Shown here in pieces: positions 1 to 5,700 of a stretch of DNA of 23,548 bases; position 1 is the first letter of the stretch; the number at the start of each line of letters is the position of its first letter. Both the position numbers and the translations under genes were made by a program. Source of the stretch: Dehalococcoidia bacterium (lineage in GTDB: Bacteria > Chloroflexota > Dehalococcoidia > UBA2979); the NCBI GenBank assembly GCA_030745285.1, contig JASLOV010000018.1, forward strand, positions 1 to 23,548, read 5' to 3'. A model generated the notes under the pieces. The model saw only the letters and a program-made list of their open reading frames with translations, was not told where the DNA came from and ran no database searches.

Positions 1-749
1 CAGGTGAACATCGGGGTGTCGCGCTCCGTGAAGGACGAGGACTCGGAGTCGCGCAGTTCGCGCACCAGCGCCAGGAACTGGCCGGGGTCGTCGCCCTCGA
101 AGGCGACGATGAACTCCTGATCGTCCAGGCCGTACGAGTAGGTCGTGTTGATCTTGATCTCGTGGTAGGCGTGGCCGATTTCGATGTGTTCGCTCATGAT
201 GCGCTGCCGCTCGTCGGCGGGCAGCTTATACCAGGCGCGGGTCTTCACCATCGGGTAGACGAAGAGGTAGTCGTTCGTGCCGCCATCGCTGCGGATGCGC
301 TCGCGCTGCTCCGCCCCCTCGTGCAGGGGGTTCTGGTAGATCGACCGCATCGTCATCGAGAGGTACGAGTGCGGCCGCTCCAGCGCCGCCGCGACCGGCG
401 AGCCGATCAGTTCCGAGTGCCAGTCCGTGATCACGGAGAGGTCGTCCGCCACCTGCCAGATCAGGAAGTCGCTGTCGGTGCGCGTGCCGACGGTGGTATA
501 GAGGCGCGTGAGCATGCGTTCGGACGACCGCTCGATCAGCGAGCCGATCGTCTTCGCTAGCTCCAGCCGGTCCTGCTCCGAACCGCGGCGCGCTTCGTCG
601 CCGACGCGGTAGAAGGTGAACTTCACGTACTGCACGCCGCGAGGCGACTTGCCGTACTTGCTCTCGCCGTCGGCGGCCTGTGCGCCCGCTGCGTGCGGGT
701 GAGCGGCGGCGGCGTGAGGGTTCGTGGCGTGAGGGTGGCCCGCCGTCAC
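1..749 (-). CDS. hemQ: coproheme decarboxylase / chlorite dismutase family (HemQ, ChdC), 3' end cut
   Basis: This is probably the last enzyme of the coproporphyrin-dependent haem pathway, which converts Fe-coproporphyrin III to haem b in the cytoplasm. 249 codons are visible and the window edge removes only the extreme C-terminus. The Cld-family signature YPMVK lies at residues 165-169; its Tyr and Lys correspond to the catalytic Tyr and conserved Lys of ChdC. The likely proximal haem ligand is His188 in SEHIEIGHAY, followed by NTTYSYGLDDQEF. The GTG start at 749-747 overlaps the TGA of the upstream aldo/keto reductase (GTGA), so the two are probably translationally coupled. Residues 1-30 are odd: they are rich in His, Ala and Pro (five HP/PH dipeptides) before the conserved domain begins near residue 39. 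A true chlorite dismutase is less likely, but the key distal residue cannot be judged by eye. Confidence 0.88.
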   Translation of the reverse strand, partial: MTAGHPHATNPHAAAAHPHAAGAQAADGESKYGKSPRGVQYVKFTFYRVGDEARRGSEQDRLELAKTIGSLIERSSERMLTRLYTTVGTRTDSDFLIWQVADDLSVITDWHSELIGSPVAAALERPHSYLSMTMRSIYQNPLHEGAEQRERIRSDGGTNDYLFVYPMVKTRAWYKLPADERQRIMSEHIEIGHAYHEIKINTTYSYGLDDQEFIVAFEGDDPGQFLALVRELRDSESSSFTERDTPMFT

Positions 750-1798
750 GCCGTCGCCTCCACGAGCTCGATCATCTTGCGGCCGTCCACCTCGGCGTCC
801 GGCGGCAGCCCGCCGTAGTTGGACTCGAAGAGCTGCTCGACGCGCCGGTACTCCTCGGGCGTGATGTCCGCCACGTCCGAGGCCCCGACGAACTCGTCGA
901 GCTGATCGAGGTTGTAGATGTTCGGCAGCGCGCTTACGACTTCTTGCTGGTCGAGGATGTAGCGCAGGGCTGCCTGACCGAGCGTACGGCCGGGCCCATC
1001 AGCGCCGCCCTCGGTGAGGAACGAGAGCTGCTCGATCTTCTTCACACCGTTCAGCAGCCAGCCGCGCAGGCGGTGGTTGCGGTGGTCGTTGGGCGGGAAG
1101 GTCGTGTGCTCATCGTAGCCGCCCTCCAGGATGCCGGAGGAGTGGGGCACGCGCGCCATCAGCGACCGCCCGCTGCGGGCGGCAGCGGCGATCAGCTCAC
1201 GGCCGGGGTCGAGCTCCAGCGCGTTGTAGATCATGTAGACGACTTCGATGTCGCGCTCCGTCAGGGAGTAGAGCCCCTCCTCCAGCCAGCCGATGGCCGG
1301 GCCGAGCGCGACGCCGACGCTGCGGATCTTGCCGTCGCGCCGCGCCTTGTCCAGGAACGTCCAGACGTCGTCGAGCAGCAGGTGCTCCATACGCACGTTG
1401 TGCAGCTGCCAGAGGTCGATGCGGTCGGTGTCGAGGCGGTGCAGCGAGCCGTCCAGGGCGTCCTGGAGGAATTGCGGCTCGAATGAGTGCGGCGCCTCCT
1501 GGTGACCCTCGCGGCGACCACCGATGTTCGACTGCCAGTCGTAGCCGAACTTGGTGCTGATCACGATCTCGTCGCGCCGGGCGCCCGGGAACGCCTCGGC
1601 CATGATCGTCTCGCCGCGGCCGTTGCCGTAGGTGTCGGCGGTGTCGAAGAAGTTCACGCCACGGTCGAACGCCTGGCGAAGCAGCGTCACCGCCTCCTCG
1701 TCGCTGTGCTCGCCCCACCAGCCGGCGGTGACGGTCCACACGCCGAAGCCAACCTCGGAGACCTGTATATCCGTGCCCGCAATCGTGCGGTGCCGCAT
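746..1798 (-). CDS. aldo/keto reductase
   Basis: This is an NADPH-dependent aldo/keto reductase of 350 residues, a cytosolic TIM-barrel enzyme that reduces carbonyl compounds; its substrate cannot be read from sequence. The family tetrad is visible: Asp52 and Tyr57 in FFDTADTYG, Lys83 in STKFGY and His133 in LWQLHN. The N-terminal IAGTDIQVSEVGFGVWT block and a C-terminal SALPNIYNLDQLDEF block are typical of the family. The ATG is preceded by a G-run (GGGGGG) four bases away. The gene shares a 4-base overlap with the downstream hemQ-like gene, suggesting one operon. The link to haem synthesis is by position only. Confidence 0.9.
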   Translation of the reverse strand: MRHRTIAGTDIQVSEVGFGVWTVTAGWWGEHSDEEAVTLLRQAFDRGVNFFDTADTYGNGRGETIMAEAFPGARRDEIVISTKFGYDWQSNIGGRREGHQEAPHSFEPQFLQDALDGSLHRLDTDRIDLWQLHNVRMEHLLLDDVWTFLDKARRDGKIRSVGVALGPAIGWLEEGLYSLTERDIEVVYMIYNALELDPGRELIAAAARSGRSLMARVPHSSGILEGGYDEHTTFPPNDHRNHRLRGWLLNGVKKIEQLSFLTEGGADGPGRTLGQAALRYILDQQEVVSALPNIYNLDQLDEFVGASDVADITPEEYRRVEQLFESNYGGLPPDAEVDGRKMIELVEATA

Positions 1799-1807
1799 GG
1801 AACCCCC

Positions 1808-1842
1808 CGTCGGTCAGACGCCGCCCATCCGACGGGGCGTCT
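1808..1842 (-). other. possible alternative hairpins in the aldo/keto reductase leader
   Basis: Just upstream of the aldo/keto reductase start, two stems overlap and cannot form together. AGACGCC (1816-1822) can pair with GGCGTCT (1836-1842), and CGTCGG (1808-1813) can pair with CCGACG (1829-1834). There is no U tract. The rest of 1799-2020 shows no gene, but has somewhat lower GC than its surroundings and must hold the promoter of this operon; I cannot place its -10 and -35 boxes. A regulatory role is inference. Confidence 0.25.
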
Positions 1843-2020
1843 TGTCATCGCTCAAGAGACTGAAGACATCAGCGGGCAGCGACAAGTATTGGTGGCTGCC
1901 GGTTTGGGCAGGTTCGGTAGGTTTGCACAGGCTCGATGGGATAGATGAAAGAATGGGCTTGCAAGGTTTCGCTCGTCCCCGGCGAGGCCACGTTACCTGC
2001 GCCGCAGATGCTGTTGCATT

Positions 2021-2383
2021 GGTCGCGGCTTCGCCGCCGTCTCCGACGTGAACGAGATTGCCGTCTCGGCATCGGACTCGGTCTCGAACATCGCCAGCAT
2101 CGCGCAGGAGAATGCGGCAGGCTCCGAGGAGGTTTCGGCGGCCACCGAGGAGATGACCGCGCAGGTGGAGCAAGTCTCAGCCGCGGCGACCGAGCTCGGC
2201 CGTATGGCGGATGACCTCAGCGAGCAGGTCTCGGAGTTCCCCCTCAGCGACGATCAAGCTGACAGGCTGCATGTCGTCGTCCCGTTCCAGGAGGGTCGCG
2301 AAGCAGCCCAGCTTCAGCTCACAAACGGCCCCCGGACGTTCCGGCGAGAACGGGGAGGTCCGGAAGCTACGGCCCACGATTGA
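2021..2383 (+). pseudogene. C-terminal remnant of a methyl-accepting chemotaxis protein
   Basis: The frame encodes an unmistakable MCP tail: SDSVSNIASIAQENAAGSEE followed by VSAATEEMTAQVEQVSAAAT, then ELGRMADDLSEQVSEF. In an intact receptor this coiled-coil lies just before the C-terminus, and the rest (ligand domain, membrane helices, HAMP, signalling tip) would be hundreds of residues upstream. Here the frame opens only at 1949 and no transmembrane or HAMP sequence precedes it. The piece starts with GRGFA, which resembles the G-x-GFAVVA motif of the signalling tip, then jumps straight to the tail, as if an internal deletion had joined them. The frame runs convergently into the 3' end of dinB (stop at 2381-2383 against 2367-2369). 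No promoter or ribosome-binding site is evident, so I read it as a broken gene. Confidence 0.75.
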
Positions 2384-3569
2384 CGGAGCGGTCGCCGAAG
2401 CGCTTCCGGATGCTGTCCAACGTGCGGTCGAGATCTTCCTGGCGGCGCGTCGTCGCCTCCTCCGGACGGAGCTCGTCGAAGCCCAGCTGGGTGACGTCGT
2501 CGACGAGGTTGGCCGCGCCCAGCCCCAGCAGCCGCACCGGGCGCTGGCCCTGGGAGCGGAACAGCTCCGCCAGCAGCTCGTTGCCTGCGGCCGTCAGTGC
2601 CGAGGTCGCCTGCACGGGACGGTCGAGCGTGCGGCTGCGGGTGAGCGTGGTGAAGTCGGACCAGCGCAGCTTGAGCGTGACCGTGCGCGCCCGCCGGTTG
2701 GCGCGCCGCAGGTCGGCGCCCACCCGCTCCGCGTGCCGCCGCAGCGTGTGGTGGAGGGTGTCGATCTCGGTGACGTCGTTGCTGAACGTCACCTCGCGCG
2801 AGATCGAACGGGCAGGCCGGCCCCCCGGCCGCACGGCGGTGGGGTCGACGCCGTGGGCGCGATCGTGCAGCACGATGCCGGCGCGCCCGAAGCGTTGCTC
2901 CAGCCAGTCGCGGTCGAGCGCCGCCGCCTGACCGACGGTGTGCACGCTCAGCGCGGCGAGCGCCGCGCCGAAATTCGGCCCCACCAGCGGCAGCTCGCGC
3001 ACCGGCCGTGGCGCCAGGAATCGGGCGTCGTCGCCCGGGGGTACATCCAGCAGCCCGTCCGGCTTCGCTGCGTCGGAACCGACCTTGGCCGTCGTGCGTG
3101 AGCCGGCGATGCAGATCGAAACGGCGATGCCCAGTTCGTCGCGCACTCGGGTCCGGATGCCTTCCGCTGCCCGCCGCGCGGCGGCCGGGTCCGCGCTGCC
3201 CTCGAGCCCGGTGAGGTCGACGTACGCCTCGTCGATGCCGACCGACTCGACCGCCGGCGAGGTCTCGTCGAGCATGCGATGGAAGTCTCGCGAGACCGGG
3301 CCGTAGCGGTCGAAGCGAGAGGGGACGACGATCGCCTGCGGGCACAGTCGCAGCGCCTGTGACATCGGCTGCGCTGAGTGGCAGCCGAAGCGTCGCGCCT
3401 CGTAGGACGCAGTCGCCACCACGCCACGCCGCCCGTGCCCGCCGACGAGCACCGGCTGGTCGATCAGCGAGGGATCATGCAACCGCTCCACGGCGACGAA
3501 GAAGGTGTCGAGATCGCAATGGGCGATACGCCGCGGAAACCGCGGACCCGGTGTGGCTGCGCCCGCCGT
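2367..3569 (-). CDS. dinB: DNA polymerase IV (Y-family), apparent ACG start
   Basis: This is an error-prone translesion DNA polymerase. Reading the frame upstream of a GTG at 3491 adds RRIAHCDLDTFFVAVERLHD, the N-terminal Y-family motif with metal-binding Asp19 and a Phe steric gate (Phe24). The second motif, ESVGIDEAYVDL, carries the paired Asp-Glu. The little-finger domain follows, including SISREVTFSNDV and ARTVTLKLRWSDF. No ATG, GTG or TTG exists in frame between the upstream TAG (3584-3582) and the GTG at 3491, and that GTG would delete Asp19. The best start is ACG at 3569-3567, six bases after a perfect AGGAGG (3581-3576). It gives 400 residues, a usual length for the family. A sequencing or real mutation of an ATG to ACG is the alternative. 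A LexA box sits in the promoter, so the gene is probably SOS-induced. Confidence 0.9.
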   Translation of the reverse strand, partial: TAGAATPGPRFPRRIAHCDLDTFFVAVERLHDPSLIDQPVLVGGHGRRGVVATASYEARRFGCHSAQPMSQALRLCPQAIVVPSRFDRYGPVSRDFHRMLDETSPAVESVGIDEAYVDLTGLEGSADPAAARRAAEGIRTRVRDELGIAVSICIAGSRTTAKVGSDAAKPDGLLDVPPGDDARFLAPRPVRELPLVGPNFGAALAALSVHTVGQAAALDRDWLEQRFGRAGIVLHDRAHGVDPTAVRPGGRPARSISREVTFSNDVTEIDTLHHTLRRHAERVGADLRRANRRARTVTLKLRWSDFTTLTRSRTLDRPVQATSALTAAGNELLAELFRSQGQRPVRLLGLGAANLVDDVTQLGFDELRPEEATTRRQEDLDRTLDSIRKRFGDRSVNRGP

Positions 3570-3575
3570 GGGATG

Positions 3576-3581
3576 CCTCCT
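3576..3581 (-). promoter_or_regulatory. ribosome-binding site supporting an ACG start for dinB
   Basis: A perfect AGGAGG on the minus strand stands 6 bases before ACG (3569-3567), which is in frame with the conserved DinB N-terminus. No canonical start codon in the dinB frame lies within reach of it. Confidence 0.65.
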
Positions 3582-3597
3582 GTGCTAAGCTGAGGCC

Positions 3598-3626
3598 ACG
3601 ATAGAACGCACGTTCTGACTCGTCAA
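3598..3626 (-). promoter_or_regulatory. dinB promoter
   Basis: On the minus strand, TTGACG (3626-3621) and TATCGT (3603-3598) are separated by exactly 17 bases, a sigma-70-type spacing. The expected transcript start is near 3591, giving a leader of about 22 bases before the proposed ACG start. The LexA operator fills most of the spacer. Confidence 0.65.
3604..3615. promoter_or_regulatory. LexA operator (SOS box)
   Basis: GAACGCACGTTC matches the Gram-positive/actinobacterial LexA consensus GAAC-N4-GTTC. The palindrome extends one base each side (A...T). It lies wholly between the -35 and -10 of the dinB promoter, the classic repression position. Its fit with a known SOS target gene makes chance unlikely. 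The divergent promoter is only about 20 bases away and could also be affected. Confidence 0.82.
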
Positions 3627-3635
3627 GTGTGAACC

Positions 3636-3667
3636 TTGACCGCCCGACGCCGGCTCTGGTAGTTATT
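3636..3667 (+). promoter_or_regulatory. probable promoter of the riboswitch-IPCT transcript
   Basis: TTGACC (3636-3641) is a good -35 and is followed after 18 bases by a poor -10-like TAGTTA (3660-3665), just before the aptamer begins at about 3669. The -10 is weak, so the exact start is uncertain. The position immediately 5' of the riboswitch is the main support. Confidence 0.4.
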
Positions 3668-3668
3668 C

Positions 3669-3797
3669 GGCTGCCGAATCCCGTCGCCAGACGGGAGCGG
3701 GGGAACCATCTATTCCGGGGCGAATCCTTCCCGTTTGGGAGGGTAGGCTACCTACCGGCCGAGCCCGTCAGCTCACCTCGCAGGCACAGGGTAGGAG
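3669..3797 (+). ncRNA. c-di-AMP riboswitch (ydaO/yuaA type)
   Basis: This aptamer binds cyclic di-AMP, the osmolyte and potassium second messenger. The conserved core is easy to follow: GGCTGCCGAATCC at the 5' end, hairpin CCCGTC-GCCA-GACGGG (3680-3695), GCGGGGGAACC (3697-3707), GGGGCGAATC (3717-3726), hairpin GGTAGG-CTA-CCTACC (3742-3756), then CCCGTCAGCTCACCTCG (3764-3780), AGGCACAGG and the closing TAGGAG. TGCC (3672-3675) pairs with GGCA (3783-3786) as part of P1. The order and spacing agree with known ydaO RNAs as I remember them. Riboswitches of this class usually turn genes off when c-di-AMP is bound; the direction here cannot be read from the sequence. The next gene on the strand is the inositol-phosphate cytidylyltransferase homologue at 3973. 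Confidence 0.92.
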
Positions 3798-3972
3798 CGG
3801 CTGCCAGGCGGCCGCGGGTCCCGGCAGCGGGGCATCGAGTGGCACGACGAGAACATCGTGATTGAGGCGCGCCGTATTGACTGCTAACACTCGCCCACCG
3901 CAACCCGCCACCTCCGACCGCCGGTTCAGCTCGCCGCGGGAGCAGCCACCCGGGCCGAAGGGGCTGCAGGCG
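3798..3972 (+). promoter_or_regulatory. leader and possible expression platform between riboswitch and IPCT gene
   Basis: GCTGCC (3800-3805) can pair with GGCAGC (3823-3828) in a hairpin right after the aptamer. The same GGCAGC can pair with GCTGCC inside the 5' strand of aptamer stem P1 (3670-3675), so the pairings compete. No U tract follows, so a standard intrinsic terminator is not seen. The remaining stretch to the ATG at 3973 has no other gene that I can support. Confidence 0.4.
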
Positions 3973-4716
3973 ATGCCGCCGGCCGTGATCTTGGCCGCAG
4001 GCCGGGGCAGCCGGCTGTGCAGCGACGGCGACCCCCCGAAACCGCTGATGAGGCTGTTGGGACTGACGCTGCTGGAGCGATCGATCCGCACGGCCCAGTC
4101 GGCGGGCGTGCGAGAGATCGTCGTGGTGGTGGGCTACCGCGGCGACGAGGTCGCCGGTCACGTCCGCTCGATCGTATCGCAGGCCGGCGTCCGTCTGCGG
4201 GTGGCGGAGAGCCACGCGTGGCGGTTGGGCAACGGCGCTTCCGCGCTGGCCAGCGAGCTGCACGTTGACGACCGATTCTTCGTGCTGATGGGCGACCATG
4301 TCTACCCGCGCGAGTTCCTCTCGCGGCTGGTCTCGGACGACGACGGCCGCCGCGCCGTCGCGCTCGTCGTCGACCGCGACATCGAAACCGTGCCGGACCT
4401 CGCGGAGGCGACGAAGGTGCGGCTGGCGGGCGACCGCATCACCGCACTCGGCAAGACGCTGACCGTATTCGATGGCGCCGATACCGGCGTCTTCCTCTGC
4501 CGTCCCGCGATCTTCGATGCGCTGCGTGAGGAGGCCGGCTCTGGCCGGTACGCCGTGGGCGATGCTGTACAGCTGCTGGCGTCGCGAGGGCAGGCGTCGT
4601 GGTCGCCGGCGGAAGGGCTGTTCTGGCAGGACGTCGACACGCCCGCAGACCTGGCGTTCGCGCGGCGACGGCTGGCGGTCCGGTCGTTCGAGCGGCTGCC
4701 GCATCCGCCGATCTAG
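3973..4716 (+). CDS. CTP:inositol-1-phosphate cytidylyltransferase-like nucleotidyltransferase (IPCT)
   Basis: The protein has 247 residues and is a GT-A-type NTP transferase. The nucleotide-binding loop is AVILAAGRGSRL (residues 4-15), followed by PKPLMRLLG. The later motifs GNGASALA, MGDHVYPREF (106-115), DLAEATKVRL, DGADTGVFL and QDVDTPADL match in order the IPCT domain of archaeal and thermophile enzymes. Those make CDP-inositol for di-myo-inositol phosphate, a compatible solute, or for inositol phospholipids. The CDP-alcohol phosphotransferase domain that is fused in some archaea is absent, and no such gene lies in the window. The ATG at 3973 starts right before the conserved loop. A c-di-AMP riboswitch precedes the gene, which fits an osmolyte or envelope role. 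Other sugar-phosphate or alcohol-phosphate substrates remain possible. Confidence 0.75.
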   Translation: MPPAVILAAGRGSRLCSDGDPPKPLMRLLGLTLLERSIRTAQSAGVREIVVVVGYRGDEVAGHVRSIVSQAGVRLRVAESHAWRLGNGASALASELHVDDRFFVLMGDHVYPREFLSRLVSDDDGRRAVALVVDRDIETVPDLAEATKVRLAGDRITALGKTLTVFDGADTGVFLCRPAIFDALREEAGSGRYAVGDAVQLLASRGQASWSPAEGLFWQDVDTPADLAFARRRLAVRSFERLPHPPI

Positions 4717-4755
4717 ACGGCCTGTCGCGCAGTCAATCCCGGGCGGTCGCAGCCC

Positions 4756-5214
4756 TCAGGCGGGTCGGGAAGTCTCGCTCGGTTCGCCATCGGAGCCTTC
4801 AAGGAGGACCTCCGGAGCGGCGTCGCCGTTCAGAGGCGGCCGATGCTCGGCGGTGACGTCTTCGGCCGCTTCCTCGGCGGTTCCGACGGAGCCGTCGGGC
4901 GTCTCATCGACGGTCTCGCCGTCCGCTTCCTCCTCGGCGGAGGGGACGGCGTGCAGACCCTCGAGTTCCTGTTCGGTCACGGTCGCAACCGCGTCCTCGG
5001 GGGTCTGCCCGCGACGCATGCGACGGGCAACGGCGACGCCGGCGAGGGCGACGAGCGCGGACGAGATGGCCGCGCCGCCGGCGAGGAACTTGTGGCGGCG
5101 GACCAGGCCGGGGAAACGGTCCAGTGCCTGGTGGGCCAGGCGTACCGCGTCCTGCGTGGCGCCGTCGATGGTTTCACCGCCGCTGGGCCGGCGCAGATCC
5201 TCGAGAAGTTTCAT
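4756..5214 (-). CDS. small single-span membrane protein with acidic tail, last gene of the riboflavin operon
   Basis: I do not recognise a family. The 152-residue protein has a basic/amphipathic N-terminus (residues 1-42), one hydrophobic segment at about 43-63 (FLAGGAAISSALVALAGVAV) followed by RRMRR, and a long acidic C-terminal tail rich in Glu, Asp, Ala and Pro that looks disordered. The positive cluster after the helix suggests that the tail is cytoplasmic. The ATG at 5214-5212 shares one base with the ribH stop (TGATG), so translation is coupled to ribH. An upstream in-frame start inside ribH is possible but less attractive. The role in flavin metabolism is unknown; it may simply be co-transcribed. 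Confidence 0.72.
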   Translation of the reverse strand: MKLLEDLRRPSGGETIDGATQDAVRLAHQALDRFPGLVRRHKFLAGGAAISSALVALAGVAVARRMRRGQTPEDAVATVTEQELEGLHAVPSAEEEADGETVDETPDGSVGTAEEAAEDVTAEHRPPLNGDAAPEVLLEGSDGEPSETSRPA

Positions 5215-5699
5215 CAGTCCGAACCTTCGCCTTCCTCTGCCAGGCGGGCCCACAGCATAGCCATTTCGACCGCCGCGAGCATGGCGTCCCGGCCCATGTT
5301 GCGGTCGGCGCCGGCGCGCGCCCGGGCCTGGTCGTCATTCTCAGCCGTGATCACCCCGAACGTCACGGGCAGCCCGAATTCGGAGGAGGCGTCCGCGATG
5401 CCGCGCGCCGCCTCGCCGGCGACGTAGTCGAAGTGGGAGGTCTCGCCGCGGATCACCGCGCCGACGCAGGCCAGCGCATGGTAGCGGCCGGAGGCGGCGA
5501 GACGGCGCGCCGCCGCCGGGAGTTCGAATGCTCCCGGGACGCGCACGAGATCGAGCGACTCGTCGGCAACGCCGCACTCCAGCGCGGTGGAAACCGCGCC
5601 TTCGATCAGCGCGTCAACGACGTTCGCCTTGTCGAAGCGCGAAGCGATGATGGCGACGCGCAGGCCGGAGCCATCGGGCAACCCCTCGAGGGTACGCAC
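5214..5699 (-). CDS. ribH: 6,7-dimethyl-8-ribityllumazine synthase
   Basis: Lumazine synthase condenses 5-amino-6-ribitylamino-uracil with 3,4-dihydroxy-2-butanone 4-phosphate, the penultimate step to riboflavin. The 161-residue length is usual. Family motifs are RVPGAFELP (53-61), the phosphate and catalytic loop VIRGETSHFDYV with His89, and GVITAENDDQARARAG. The start is GTG at 5699-5697, one base after the ribBA stop, so the genes are coupled. The product of ribBA is one of its substrates and its own product feeds RibE. Confidence 0.96.
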   Translation of the reverse strand: MRTLEGLPDGSGLRVAIIASRFDKANVVDALIEGAVSTALECGVADESLDLVRVPGAFELPAAARRLAASGRYHALACVGAVIRGETSHFDYVAGEAARGIADASSEFGLPVTFGVITAENDDQARARAGADRNMGRDAMLAAVEMAMLWARLAEEGEGSD

Positions 5700-5700
5700 G

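Noticed and set aside
2177..2377. A 66-codon minus-strand frame between dinB and the aldo/keto reductase
   Set aside because: It is antisense to the MCP remnant, lacks a ribosome-binding site and shows no family resemblance.
3489..3491. GTG at 3491 as the start of dinB
   Set aside because: It would remove the HCDLDTFF motif with the metal-binding aspartate, and no ribosome-binding site precedes it.
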